Shown: one piece after another, positions 24,211-33,311 of the stretch
Numbering within the stretch: the stretch's first letter is position 1
How the letters are laid out: each line of letters begins with the position of its first letter
Source of the DNA: Paenibacillus turpanensis
GTDB lineage: Bacteria; Bacillota; Bacilli; Paenibacillales; YIM-B00363
Reading direction: 5' to 3'
Assembly: GCF_011421635.1 (NCBI RefSeq)
Contig: NZ_WTLI01000013.1
Location: 95,006-153,308 of the forward strand
Length of the DNA stretch: 58,303 bases
The notes under the pieces: generated by a model
What the model saw: only the letters and a program-made list of their open reading frames with translations
What the model was told of the DNA's origin: nothing
The model's database searches: none
Position numbers and translations under genes: made by a program

Positions 24211-26558
24211 GTCAATCCCTCCCCCGCCGCCTTATACGAACGGCACGGCTCCGCACTTCCTTCCACGCTTTCCACGATTCGTTTCGGAGCCTTCCTCATT
24301 TCCCGGTATTTCCCCGGGGTGATGTTCTTGTATTTGCGAAACACCCGGATAAAGCTATTTTCATGCTGATAACCGACCTTCATGGCGATATCGGCTATCT
24401 TATCGTCCGTTTCAATCAGCAGTTCACCGGCCCGATCCATCCGAAGCTTGGTAAAGTAACCATAAATGGTCTCATTCATTTCCTGCTTGAACAGCTGACT
24501 TGCCAGGCTCACGCTAATCCCAGCCGCCTCCGCGATCTCCTGGATGCCAATGGGGCTCGCAAGCTCTCTCTTCATATACTCGATCATCGCTTGGCAAAGA
24601 ACATACTCCTTGCTTTCCAGGAGGCTGTGATACCGCTCCGCCAGCGCAGTAATCTGCCGGCTGAACAGCTGCCCGATTTCCTCCAAACAAAGCGTATTCA
24701 GCTCATCGAGAGGCTCCGCCTCTTCCCAGCTCTCCCGCTCCTCACCGTGTTCGAGCTGGCGCAGACGTCCCCCTACCGCCTTAAGCAGCTTTAAGGCCGT
24801 GGAAGGATAATATCCCTTTTCCATTACTTCGCGAATCATCCCGGCAAGAAGGGCTTGCGCTCGCGGTTCATCTCCCGCTTCAACGGCTGCGGCGAGCTCC
24901 TCCGTCAACGGTTCCTTGCGAGCCTCCGCTTGATGCTCATGACTGGATACCTCGTGGAAGAAGATCACACTGCCATAGCCGCGGAACAGACGATAGCCGA
25001 GAGCATTTTCCGCCTCAAGCATCGCCTGCTTCAGCTGTCCCGCATCCTCATGAGGCAGGCTGACCCCGATCGTTACGCTGAAGCCAAGCATACGCTGCAC
25101 CACCCCGGCTGCCTCGCTGCAATGCTCTCTGGTGAGCATGCCTTCATGCGCGGCTTGCAGCAGAAGAGCCAGCTTATCCTTGCCGAAATCGGTGCATACC
25201 GCCCGCCACCCCGGCGCAAACACCTCGGTAACGACATTCCCGAGCGCAAACTTTAACAATGAGTGGTCCCGGCTTGGATAGCGCCTCGACCATGCTTCAT
25301 AATCATCGATGGATACAACCGCGAAGGTGAGCGGTGCATTCGTCCAGCCTTGAAAATAACTGGCCCACTTCTCGCGCACCTCTCTCTTGCTGTTGATATG
25401 GCCCAAGTAGATGTCATATAAAAACTTGGAGGAGGCTTCCGGCATTGTTTGCCGAATCAGCTGTGACAGCTGCGCATGGTCGCTCACCAGCTCCGAGGTC
25501 ATTCGCTCCAGATGAACCAGGTCGGCATGAGGAATGTCCCGGTTGTTCTTGCGAAGCAGCCGCTGCATCCGTCTGACCGGCCGGAACGCGACAGAATGAA
25601 TATAGATAATGGCGAGTACCCCGAGCAGCAGCGCGGCGGAGGATACCGACAGCACGACATTGCGCACATGCTTCGATTGCGCTAGCAAACTGTCCTGAGA
25701 AACAAAAGAAATATAGCTCCAGCCCGTTAGCGGCGATTCCAGACGATTGACCAAATAGTTGATCCCTTGGTACTGAAAATCACCAAGCCCAAGCTCCGTT
25801 GTTTCGGCAACGGCCTCCCGAATTGAATTCGCGTCAAAGCCGCCCCCCGAAACGGAATACAGGATGTCACCGTTGTGATCGGCGATAAATCGGGCGCGCT
25901 GCAAATTGGAAAGATGCGGCGGATGAAGCTGCTCAAACAGCTCCTCGGACTTCAAATTAATCGCAACGATCCCTTTGAATTCACCCTGAATCATAATTTT
26001 GCGAAATAGCGTGATATCCGCAGAATCACTGCGAATCCCTCCGCTTCCCGGAAGCATGCGCTGCTTGACAACCATTTTTTGATCCCCAAACTCATCGGCG
26101 ACACCGATCCAGTCCGAATCTAAAAAATTGGCTTTACTGGAGCTGTAGCCCTGCGGCATCGATACGAAGCTCCCCCGCTCCAGGTCATACACATAAATGC
26201 TGTTGATGTACGAGGTATTGTTAATAAGCGTCGATAAAAAATCGTAGATCCCCGTGATATTGCGATACGAATTTTGCTCCTCGCTGGTCAAAAACGTATA
26301 CACATTCGGATGAAGCGCGACCGTAATGGCGATTTGGTCACTTTTTCCGATATACTCATCGATAACATTCATGCTGATTTGCAGCATCTGATGCTGAGGC
26401 TCGCTGAGCTCCTTCTGCAGCACGGATTTGGATGTATAATACGAAGTGATGCTGACCCCGAAGATGATGACGCAGACAGACACCGTAAGAAGCAGCACAA
26501 GACGGGTTTGTGTGTTGGTTAACGTGTACGTAAGCCATGCTTTGAGAGACTGTACCAT
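24207..26558 (-). CDS. Membrane-anchored AraC-family regulator, YesS-like
   Basis: A protein of about 783 aa with one membrane segment near residues 20-40 (LVLLLTVSVCVIIFGVSITS) and a long extracytoplasmic Cache-like sensor region. A second segment (SSAALLLGVLAIIYIHSV) lies near 300, followed by a cytoplasmic domain and a C-terminal double helix-turn-helix (IGIQEIAEAAGISVSLASQL, then IADIAMKVGYQHENSFIRVF). This is the layout of B. subtilis YesS, which activates rhamnogalacturonan genes. I use the ATG at 26558, eight bases after AAAGGTGG, over a GTG at 26570. It sits inside the locus between the importer and enzymes and probably activates both. Confidence 0.92.
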   Translation of the reverse strand: MVQSLKAWLTYTLTNTQTRLVLLLTVSVCVIIFGVSITSYYTSKSVLQKELSEPQHQMLQISMNVIDEYIGKSDQIAITVALHPNVYTFLTSEEQNSYRNITGIYDFLSTLINNTSYINSIYVYDLERGSFVSMPQGYSSSKANFLDSDWIGVADEFGDQKMVVKQRMLPGSGGIRSDSADITLFRKIMIQGEFKGIVAINLKSEELFEQLHPPHLSNLQRARFIADHNGDILYSVSGGGFDANSIREAVAETTELGLGDFQYQGINYLVNRLESPLTGWSYISFVSQDSLLAQSKHVRNVVLSVSSAALLLGVLAIIYIHSVAFRPVRRMQRLLRKNNRDIPHADLVHLERMTSELVSDHAQLSQLIRQTMPEASSKFLYDIYLGHINSKREVREKWASYFQGWTNAPLTFAVVSIDDYEAWSRRYPSRDHSLLKFALGNVVTEVFAPGWRAVCTDFGKDKLALLLQAAHEGMLTREHCSEAAGVVQRMLGFSVTIGVSLPHEDAGQLKQAMLEAENALGYRLFRGYGSVIFFHEVSSHEHQAEARKEPLTEELAAAVEAGDEPRAQALLAGMIREVMEKGYYPSTALKLLKAVGGRLRQLEHGEERESWEEAEPLDELNTLCLEEIGQLFSRQITALAERYHSLLESKEYVLCQAMIEYMKRELASPIGIQEIAEAAGISVSLASQLFKQEMNETIYGYFTKLRMDRAGELLIETDDKIADIAMKVGYQHENSFIRVFRKYKNITPGKYREMRKAPKRIVESVEGSAEPCRSYKAAGEGLT

Positions 26559-26588
26559 TCGGATTTCCACCTTTCCCGGTATGCTCTC

Positions 26589-26628
26589 ATTATAATGCCA
26601 ACCAACCCCATTTATGCAAACGCTTCCA
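26589..26628 (-). promoter_or_regulatory. Candidate promoter and cre site of the AraC-type gene
   Basis: On the minus strand a perfect -10 box TATAAT (26589-26594) is 19 bases from TTGCAT (26614-26619). A cre-like sequence, TGCAAACGCTTCCA on the plus strand at 26615-26628, overlaps the -35 box, so CcpA could block it in glucose. Confidence 0.55.
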
Positions 26629-26675
26629 ACGATGCCTCGGCTCCACGCAGCTCACTGCTCGGGGCGCATTCTCTT

Positions 26676-26825
26676 TTATCCTGCCGAATACGCCGAGTTC
26701 CAAGTTTTTTCCAAGTGTTCCAGTATCCTTAGCGTTTCCAGCCCAGCCAGCAGCACGAACCCGATCCCGCCGGTTTCATTCAAGTTCCAAGAGAGCTCAT
26801 GCTTTCCCCGATATCGAAATAAGGA
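26676..26825 (-). pseudogene. Possible C-terminal remnant of a lost enzyme gene
   Basis: In the 306-base gap between the binding-protein stop and the regulator start, a 49-codon leftward open frame reads HELSWNLNETGGIGFVLLAG and LETLRILEHLEKTWNSAYSA before a stop at 26676. It has no start codon with a ribosome site. The composition (Trp, Gly, Leu with a conserved-looking ETGGIGFVLLAGLETLR) looks like the end of a helical-barrel glycoside hydrolase. This is a weak call based on appearance. Confidence 0.3.
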
Positions 26826-26876
26826 TTACTGTTCACGCCCCTCTACCCGTACTCGTTTGCCGCATTGGAATTCGGT

Positions 26877-28436
26877 TTATTGCTTCGTCTTGGCGTACCA
26901 TTCCTGTACGCGTTTGGTCACCGTCTCCCCGCCTGCTTTGTACCAGCGATCGACAAACTCGTCGAATTTCTCAATCGGCCATTCCCCGATGACGATCTTC
27001 GTCAAATACTCTTGGAACAGCTTATGGGACTGGATATCCGGGAAGCCTTCATATACCGTGCTCGGCAGGCCGTCGCCCGCAATCCGCTTCGCATCCTTCG
27101 TGCTCACTTCAAAAATATCGCGGACCATTTGCTGCATATCCTCAGGAATGGTCTGATCAATACGCACATCCATATCCGCCTTCGTCGTCAAGTTACGCAT
27201 GCCCAGCCCAATCGGCTTATCATCGGATTGAGGCAGCAGCACCTTTTTCCCATTGACCACCTCGTGCTGTACCCCTTCGATGCCGAAGCGCACAAACTCG
27301 CTGTGCTCCTCGTTATAGAAGAAGTCGAGCAGCTTCAGTGCGGCCGGCGCCTTTGCCTCGGATGCCTTCGGAATGATCCACTCCGGCTCGCCCATGCTCT
27401 TCTGCGTGACAAAGCCTTCAAAGCCTTCCGCCTTCGGAAGCGGCATGCCCGCTACATAGGCATTCGGAGCGCCCGCCCGCATCGCGGTAAAGCGGTCCCG
27501 CAGGTTGGCCGGAAGGTGGTACCAGCTTCCGACGAGATTGTTGTTGATTTTCGCCGTCCACACATCGCCCTTGTTCAAGAAGGTCTCGTTATCGAGCAGC
27601 TTCTCTGCGTACAATTCACGGATAAATCCAACCGCCGCCTTCATATTGTCGGTAACTCCGGCGTACTGAATCTCGCCGTCATACAGCGCCCACTCCGGGA
27701 AGCCTTCCCACATCGCCACGCCATAGATCGCAAACAGATGATCCATCCAGCGTCCGAATTCACGGCCGCTCGTCGGCAGCTCATCCTTTTGCCCGTTGCC
27801 GTTCGGATCCTTGTCGCGGAACGCGCGCAGCAGCTCCTTATACTCCTCCACCGTCTTCGGCATTTCCATGCCGACCGCTTCCACCCAATCCTTGCGGATC
27901 ATAGGAGCCCGCTCCGGAATGAGGTATACCTTCGGCACATAGTAAATTTTCCCGTCGTCGGATGCCGAACGGACAATATCCCACGCTTCCTTCGGGATGT
28001 TTTCCCAGACATGCGGCGCGTACTTCGGCAGCAAATCGTCAAGCGCCAGCGCTCCGCCCTGCTGAATAAGCGTCTGCTCTACGCCGCCGATCGGACGCAA
28101 AATGTCCGGTAATTCATCGGAAGCGATCATCAGGTTGATATATTCCGCAGGCTCCGAGCCCGGCGGTGTCGACATCAACTGATATTCAACGCCGGTATGC
28201 TTCGCCACATATTGAACATGCGGATCGTCACTTCCGGGGATCTTCCCTTTTCCCATATGACTCTTAAATACCTTGACCTGCACCGGCGCATCCGCTGATC
28301 CGCCTTCACCGCCGCTTCCGCCAGGCTGCGTTCCCGCTCCGCCCCCTCCGCTGTTCGTACATCCCGATACGACCGTAATCGCGAGCATGGAAATCAATGC
28401 AGCCTTAACCAACGGTTTTCTGCTCCAAAATGTCAT
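26877..28436 (-). CDS. Extracellular solute-binding lipoprotein of the pectin-oligosaccharide importer
   Basis: A 519-aa binding lipoprotein with signal peptide and lipobox VSGC at about residues 23-26, followed by a Gly/Ser-rich linker typical of surface-tethered proteins. The family loop appears as DKDPNGNGQKDELPTSGREF near 210. It follows two permease genes (38-base gap) and precedes the AraC-type regulator. In B. subtilis the homologous YtcQ/YesO proteins serve uptake of rhamnogalacturonan fragments, so the likely ligand is an unsaturated rhamnogalacturonan oligosaccharide. The ATG at 28436 follows GGAGGAG. Confidence 0.92.
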   Translation of the reverse strand: MTFWSRKPLVKAALISMLAITVVSGCTNSGGGGAGTQPGGSGGEGGSADAPVQVKVFKSHMGKGKIPGSDDPHVQYVAKHTGVEYQLMSTPPGSEPAEYINLMIASDELPDILRPIGGVEQTLIQQGGALALDDLLPKYAPHVWENIPKEAWDIVRSASDDGKIYYVPKVYLIPERAPMIRKDWVEAVGMEMPKTVEEYKELLRAFRDKDPNGNGQKDELPTSGREFGRWMDHLFAIYGVAMWEGFPEWALYDGEIQYAGVTDNMKAAVGFIRELYAEKLLDNETFLNKGDVWTAKINNNLVGSWYHLPANLRDRFTAMRAGAPNAYVAGMPLPKAEGFEGFVTQKSMGEPEWIIPKASEAKAPAALKLLDFFYNEEHSEFVRFGIEGVQHEVVNGKKVLLPQSDDKPIGLGMRNLTTKADMDVRIDQTIPEDMQQMVRDIFEVSTKDAKRIAGDGLPSTVYEGFPDIQSHKLFQEYLTKIVIGEWPIEKFDEFVDRWYKAGGETVTKRVQEWYAKTKQ

Positions 28437-28473
28437 TCGGCATTCTCCTCCATTCGTGTTTTACACCCTCGAG

Positions 28474-29343
28474 TTATTCTTTTAACGACCCCAGCATGGC
28501 ACCCTTCACAAAATACTTTTGCAGATAGGGGTAAACCAGGATGATCGGAATCGTAGCGAAGATGATTGTAGCCGCTTTCAAAGTTGTCGTATTAAAATCG
28601 TAATCTCCTAATAAGAGGTCGACCTCCGCCAAGCTCTCCGGCTGTACGAAATAAGCGCGCAGCTTCATTTGCAGCGGCCATAGATCCGGATTGCGGATAA
28701 ACAGCACGGCGCGCTGGAACGTGTTCCAATATCCGACCGCATAAAACAATCCGACGGTGGCCAGGACCGGCTTTGACAGCGGCAAGTAAATCTGGAACAA
28801 AATCCGGAAGTCGCTGCAGCCGTCAATTCTCGCCGAGTCGTCCAGCTCGCTCGGAATCCCCATAAAAAACGTACGGATAATGATCATATTAAACGTGCCG
28901 ATCAATCCGGGGATAATGAGGACCCATAGCGAGTTCATCAGCCCCAGCTCCCGTACGGTCAAGAAATAAGGGATCATCGGCGCGTTAAAAATCATCGTGA
29001 CCACGATACAGAGCATAATTTGCTTTCGGATCATAAACTCTTTGCGAGAGAGCGGGTACGCCATCAGAACGGTAAAAAACATGCTCATCAGCGTTCCAAC
29101 GACAGTAATGTAGACCGTAATTCCGAAGGAGCGCCACAAATCCTGCGATTGCAAAATATGCACCCAAGACGCCGTCGTAAAATCAACGGGCAGCAAAAAC
29201 ACTCTCTTGGAGTCGGCAGCGAGCGGCGAGCTGAGTGACACGGCAAGCAGATGCAGAAGCGGAAAGATCATCGTCGCCGCAGCGGCCGCAAGAAACGTAT
29301 AGTTCACCCATTGGAAGCTTTTTTCCCCAACTGTTTGTTTCAT
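28474..29343 (-). CDS. Sugar ABC transporter permease, YtcP type (pectin locus)
   Basis: A permease of about 289 aa with six membrane segments and the ATPase-docking loop ELDDSARIDGCSDFRILFQI near residue 170. It ends in KYFVKGAMLGSLKE like its counterpart at 748. The ATG at 29343 is preferred over an upstream GTG at 29349 because AGGGG lies at the right distance and the arrangement TGATG couples it to the preceding permease stop. It functions with the LplB-type partner and a shared ATPase encoded elsewhere. Confidence 0.92.
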   Translation of the reverse strand: MKQTVGEKSFQWVNYTFLAAAAATMIFPLLHLLAVSLSSPLAADSKRVFLLPVDFTTASWVHILQSQDLWRSFGITVYITVVGTLMSMFFTVLMAYPLSRKEFMIRKQIMLCIVVTMIFNAPMIPYFLTVRELGLMNSLWVLIIPGLIGTFNMIIIRTFFMGIPSELDDSARIDGCSDFRILFQIYLPLSKPVLATVGLFYAVGYWNTFQRAVLFIRNPDLWPLQMKLRAYFVQPESLAEVDLLLGDYDFNTTTLKAATIIFATIPIILVYPYLQKYFVKGAMLGSLKE

Positions 29344-30314
29344 CACCACAACCCCTGTTCTGTTTTCCGTGCCAGCCGGTTAAAGATCCATAACAGAATA
29401 AACCCGATGACCGATTGGAACAGGCCAATCGCCGTCGTTACGCTGTATTGTCCCTGCAGAACCCCCGCCCGGTACACATACGTCTCGATAATGTCGCCCA
29501 CCGAATACGTCATCGGCGTCAGCAGGTTGAAGATTTGGTCGAACCCAAGCTCCAGGAAATTGCCGATGTTCAGCAGGAACAGCACCAGAATCGTAGGGAA
29601 CATCGTTGGCAGCGTAATATAGATGGTCTGCTTCCAGCGGCTGGCCCCGTCCATGACCGCCGCTTCGTACAAGTTCGGATTGATGCCGGAAATCGCCGCA
29701 AGGTAAATGATCGTTCCCCAGCCTACTTCCTTCCAAATCCCCGACAGTACGACGATCGTCCGGAAGTACCGCTCCTCCTGCATATAAAGAATCGGCTCGA
29801 ATCCCATCCAGCCCCGGATTTGATTCATGACGCCCTGTGTAGCCAGCAGCTCGAACACAATGCCGCCCACGACAACCCATGATAAGAAATGCGGCAAGTA
29901 AAATAAGCTCTGAAGCACCCGCTTAGCCAGCATCAACCGCACTTCGTTAAACAGCAGCGCCAAAATGATCGGTGCCGGAAACGAGAATAGGAGCTGATAC
30001 AGAGCAATGGTTGCGGTGTTGCGAAGTACGAGGTAAAAATCCTGATACGTGAAAAGGAAAATAAAATTATCTAAGCCTACCCACTCACTCCCCCAAATCC
30101 CTTTAAAGATCTGGTATTTCTGAAATGCGATGACGCTTCCCGCAAGCGGAATGAATTTAAATACAATGAAGAATACGATCCCGGGAAGAATCATCAAATA
30201 CAGCATCCAATGCTTGATCACATTATGCAGAAACGGATTTCGCTTTCGCTTCTTCTGCGGCCCCGCTGCAAGCGAGGGACGCGATTGCTCCTCAGTCATT
30301 ACACTTGATGCCAT
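29343..30314 (-). CDS. Sugar ABC transporter permease, LplB/YteP type (pectin locus)
   Basis: A permease of about 323 aa. The start at the ATG at 30314 has a perfect AAAGGAGGT site eight bases upstream, so the 12 extra codons of the open frame are not used. Hydrophilic N-terminus (PQKKRKRNPFLHNVIKHW), six membrane segments, EAA loop LYEAAVMDGASRWKQTIY near 205 and C-terminus FNRLARKTEQGLW. It is the first gene of the importer operon, preceded by a promoter with an embedded cre-like box. Confidence 0.92.
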   Translation of the reverse strand: MASSVMTEEQSRPSLAAGPQKKRKRNPFLHNVIKHWMLYLMILPGIVFFIVFKFIPLAGSVIAFQKYQIFKGIWGSEWVGLDNFIFLFTYQDFYLVLRNTATIALYQLLFSFPAPIILALLFNEVRLMLAKRVLQSLFYLPHFLSWVVVGGIVFELLATQGVMNQIRGWMGFEPILYMQEERYFRTIVVLSGIWKEVGWGTIIYLAAISGINPNLYEAAVMDGASRWKQTIYITLPTMFPTILVLFLLNIGNFLELGFDQIFNLLTPMTYSVGDIIETYVYRAGVLQGQYSVTTAIGLFQSVIGFILLWIFNRLARKTEQGLW

Positions 30315-30410
30315 TGAGCCCGACCTCCTTTCGTTGATGGTTATCGCCATCGTACCGTCCCGGGGCCGGAAAGCTCAATCGATACATCTTCCATTCGGTG
30401 CGCAATTATG

Positions 30411-30455
30411 TGAAAGCGCTTAAATTCATTGTAGCTGAAGCGGGATAATCATGAA
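30411..30455 (-). promoter_or_regulatory. Promoter with downstream cre site for the pectin importer
   Basis: On the minus strand -35 TTCATG (30450-30455), a 16-base spacer, -10 TACAAT (30428-30433), then TTTAAGCGCTTTCA (30411-30424), which matches the CcpA operator at all but about one base. A cre just after the -10 box is the classical position for catabolite repression. Confidence 0.7.
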
Positions 30456-30603
30456 TTGGCGGGATCGTTGATGGAATGGAAAAATCGTTTGTTTACTTGA
30501 AGAATGGATATTTATTTTGGCCATTGCTGTATATAAAAATTTCCATTGAAACAAAATAGGAAGAATTGTGCAACAAAGTCTAAACATATAGGTAAAGGCT
30601 GGG

Positions 30604-31086
30604 GTGATTAACGTGGAGTTTGCTTCTTATTTCTTTGTAGCTTGGGCTGCGGTCGCTTTTTTTTCAGCAATGAAGAAAAGCCTTACTTTTCTGGAAAACA
30701 CCATCGTTTATTTGGTCATACTCATTATCAGCGTAAATTGGTCGTGGATTATTTACGAGCAGCTGAAATTTGTTAAGCTCACGAGAGATCCGCTTCCTTA
30801 CACCGCATTTTTAATCAACCGAAGCATTGCGATCCCCTTAATCATTGTAATCACGCTTAACTTTGTGATGGCGGAGAACAGCCGAAAAAAAACAATGCTT
30901 TACGCGGCCGGATCTGTAACCATCCTTACTCTGTTGGTTGTCATGGGGAATTATTTCGGAATTACAACCTTAATCAATTGGAATCTTGCGTTTGATGTGA
31001 TGTATTTTATCGGGCTGCATTTGATAGCTTACTACGTATGGAAATTCTTTCACCAACTCGAAAAAAATGAGGTGCAGAGCACGTGA
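30604..31086 (+). CDS. Unknown membrane protein, first of a pair
   Basis: A 160-aa protein with about five hydrophobic segments (FVAWAAVAFFSA, IVYLVILIISVNWSWIIY, IPLIIVITLNFVMA, VTILTLLVVMGNYFG, YFIGLHLIAYYVW) and a charged C-terminal tail. I do not recognise a characterised family. It overlaps the next gene by GTGA, so the two are coupled, and both are integral membrane proteins. The start is either the GTG at 30604 or the one at 30613; both have purine-rich sequence upstream. It is divergent from the pectin importer. Confidence 0.75.
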   Translation: MINVEFASYFFVAWAAVAFFSAMKKSLTFLENTIVYLVILIISVNWSWIIYEQLKFVKLTRDPLPYTAFLINRSIAIPLIIVITLNFVMAENSRKKTMLYAAGSVTILTLLVVMGNYFGITTLINWNLAFDVMYFIGLHLIAYYVWKFFHQLEKNEVQST

Positions 31087-31667
31087 TCTTATGGACAGCC
31101 TTCGATCGGAATGAGATCTACCTGTTGATCTTAAATGCAGTGATTTACTCCGTCTTTTTTCTACTCCCCAAAAAGTTCAGTCCTTCAGTGACCGTCATCA
31201 GCTTAGTCTGGGGTTATTCGATCGGTGTTTTGTTCGATTTTACGATCGGCGGCGGATTAGTTGATTTGTACAGGGTAAATGATTCGAACGAATATGAGTT
31301 ATTTGATATGGTTTATTATTTTCTGTTTGCCCCATTTGGTTATCTCTTCTTTTACTTTTATGACAGCCTTCGAATTAACCGAAAAAGGTTTCTTCCATAC
31401 GTCGCCGCATGGGCTGCGGTTGGCGTAGGCGCCCATTGGCTGTTCACCCTTCTTGGAATCATTAACCTTCAGAAGGGTTATCAGCTTGCCTATTCGTTTC
31501 CAATCTTTTTAGTGACCCAGACGGTAACAGGATTGTTTTATGAAAAGATCAAATCGAAGCAAACGCAACAGCCGAAACAGCCTGAACCGGAACGTTCAAG
31601 CGCAAAAGAACGCATGCCGACGTTTTATATTGAAGTTGATGTGGATTCCAGACTGAAACAACGATAA
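31083..31667 (+). CDS. CBO0543-family membrane protein
   Basis: A 194-aa membrane protein resembling the CBO0543 family of Bacilli and Clostridia. It has a short N-terminal WTAFDRNEI, then LPKKFSPSVTVISLVWGYSI, an internal GGGLVDLYRVNDSNEYELFD motif, about five membrane segments, and a hydrophilic tail rich in Lys, Gln and Pro. The function of the family is unknown; members are often found near sporulation or membrane-protein genes. The GTG start overlaps the preceding stop. A terminator follows at once. Confidence 0.75.
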   Translation: MILWTAFDRNEIYLLILNAVIYSVFFLLPKKFSPSVTVISLVWGYSIGVLFDFTIGGGLVDLYRVNDSNEYELFDMVYYFLFAPFGYLFFYFYDSLRINRKRFLPYVAAWAAVGVGAHWLFTLLGIINLQKGYQLAYSFPIFLVTQTVTGLFYEKIKSKQTQQPKQPEPERSSAKERMPTFYIEVDVDSRLKQR

Positions 31668-31708
31668 AAGCAAGCCCCACTCCATCATGGAGCCGGCTTG
31701 CTTTTTTT
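31666..31708. terminator. Bidirectional terminator
   Basis: AAAAGCAAGCC (31666-31676) pairs with GGCTTGCTTTT (31695-31705) with an 18-base loop and a run of seven T. On the other strand TTTT also follows the stem, so it can end the convergent gene at 31719. Confidence 0.85.
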
Positions 31709-31718
31709 GGTATATTCT

Positions 31719-32156
31719 CTAATTCGCTTTAAAAAAGGTCTCGTTTGCGATTTGCAGCAGCTTGTCTGTAGCCTCTCTGCTGTCCGGACTCGTCATCAGC
31801 TTGAAAAATAGATCATGTAATTCTTGCGTTCTCTGTAGCACCTTTTCTCTGGATTGTTCGTTCCGTAGAGCAATAAAGAGATTATGTAACGCAATATCCA
31901 AATCATCATTATTCGCCTCGAACGTGGTGATCTCCGCCATGGATGCAGCACTTAGGACGCTTGCCAAAATCATCCTATAGCTGTCTTCACTTGCTTTCAG
32001 GCTTAAGCTATCGAGAACTCGGCCAATGTTACTTTTAAAGGTTTGATCAATGGAAGCTTGAAGCTCCTTCTTCGCATGGTGTACATTCATAAAGGCAAAG
32101 CCGACTACCAATAGGGTGATTATGAGTACAATGTAGGTAAAACGCTTGGTCTTCAT
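31719..32156 (-). CDS. Unknown single-pass membrane protein next to an ATPase
   Basis: A 145-aa protein with one N-terminal membrane segment (FTYIVLIITLLVVGFAFMNV) and a helical, charged outside or soluble region rich in Leu, Ser, Asp and Arg. No family recognised. It overlaps the AAA ATPase gene upstream by ATGA, so the two are co-translated and may work together. The terminator at 31666-31708 follows it. Confidence 0.65.
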   Translation of the reverse strand: MKTKRFTYIVLIITLLVVGFAFMNVHHAKKELQASIDQTFKSNIGRVLDSLSLKASEDSYRMILASVLSAASMAEITTFEANNDDLDIALHNLFIALRNEQSREKVLQRTQELHDLFFKLMTSPDSREATDKLLQIANETFFKAN

Positions 32157-32869
32157 TCCTCCTCCTCGCGGAAAAGCTCATCCAGAATCACCTTCTTATT
32201 TTCCAAAAAACGCCGTGTGATCTGGTAATGCTCTGTTTGCTCATAGCTGATCTGACTTATCCTGTCTTGATCAAAGCTGAAGATGGTCGCGTCGGGATAG
32301 CCTAAAATGATCGGAGAATGGGTAGCAATAATAAATTGTGAGCCTTGCTCCAGATCTTTCATGACCCGCAATAACGACAATTGCCTCATAGGCGATAATG
32401 CTGCCTCCGGTTCGTCTAATAGAAATATTCCTTTCCCATTAAAGCGATGCAGAAACAAGCTTAAAAATGATTCTCCGTGGGACTGCCGGTGGAGCGATTT
32501 CCCTCCGTAAGGGACTTGCCCGCCGATTTCGTCAATGTGTGAAGCGAATTGATAAAACGATTCGGCGCGAAGGAAAAATCCGTTCGTGACTTTGGGCAGC
32601 CAGGATAACCGGATATAATCGCCCAAGGCCGCTTCCGCGGAGTCGACCTCATAAGCGTTATTCCGTCCACCGCCCGCAGTATGAAAGCCGCACTGGTAAG
32701 CGATCGCTTCAAGCAATGTCGATTTCCCAGAACCATTTTCACCGACGAAAAACGTGACATTACCCGTAAACTCGAGCCGATCCAAGCTGCGAATTGTAGG
32801 AATATGAAATGGGTATTGCTTGGCCGATGTTATTTTCTCTTTTAACAATTCAACACTTCGCAGATACAT
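32153..32869 (-). CDS. AAA family ATPase (ABC/SMC-like, predicted ATP-binding)
   Basis: A 238-aa nucleotide-binding protein with Walker A GENGSGKST at residues 43-51, an ABC-like signature region QSHGESFLSLFLHRF near 130, Walker B IFLLDEPEAALSPMRQLSLL near 149 and the switch histidine FIIATHSPIILGYP near 180. This matches the small predicted-ATPase group (COG3910 type), related to RecF/SMC heads rather than to transporters. Some relatives belong to anti-phage or repair systems, but nothing here proves that. The ATG at 32869 follows AAAGGTCAGG. It is coupled to a small membrane protein. Confidence 0.85.
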   Translation of the reverse strand: MYLRSVELLKEKITSAKQYPFHIPTIRSLDRLEFTGNVTFFVGENGSGKSTLLEAIAYQCGFHTAGGGRNNAYEVDSAEAALGDYIRLSWLPKVTNGFFLRAESFYQFASHIDEIGGQVPYGGKSLHRQSHGESFLSLFLHRFNGKGIFLLDEPEAALSPMRQLSLLRVMKDLEQGSQFIIATHSPIILGYPDATIFSFDQDRISQISYEQTEHYQITRRFLENKKVILDELFREEEE

Positions 32870-32934
32870 AATCCTGACCTTTCCTTACCATTTTTCTTAG
32901 TGACAGAACCAGACTTTTTTTCTTAAAGCTACAT

Positions 32935-33276
32935 TTATGAAGGCAGCACAACTCGGTCGTATTTGGTGCTTGGAGTAGAGATGACCAAAAATTCGAGGTC
33001 CTCATTCGATTTATTGAATACTTGGTGTACCGCTTTGCATGGAACCTCAATTCCTTCATGCGTGTTTATGACCTGCTCCATTCCGTTCATTTCCATGGTC
33101 AACGTTCCTGATAAAACAAAGAAGAACTGTCTTGCATACTCATGGTAATGCCTTACTTCCTTCGTCCCTGGCGGCATACGCTCATGAATAATGCTCTGCT
33201 GCTCGTCGTTGATCAAGCGCCAGCCGTCACAGCGATCCCCCCAGATGTAATGCTCTGCATTATTTTTGCTGATCAT
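32935..33276 (-). CDS. Cupin-domain protein
   Basis: A 113-aa single cupin. The metal-binding motifs are visible as GTKEVRHYHEYARQFFFVLSG (seen near 36-56) and HEGIEVPCKAVHQVFNKS near 78-95, with the expected His residues. Such proteins bind or modify small molecules, or act as sugar isomerases or sensors. The ATG at 33276 follows AGGAG. It is an isolated gene among other small leftward genes. Confidence 0.85.
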   Translation of the reverse strand: MISKNNAEHYIWGDRCDGWRLINDEQQSIIHERMPPGTKEVRHYHEYARQFFFVLSGTLTMEMNGMEQVINTHEGIEVPCKAVHQVFNKSNEDLEFLVISTPSTKYDRVVLPS

Positions 33277-33311
33277 ATTGCTTCTCCTATAGATTAGAGG
33301 GACTTAGTATA

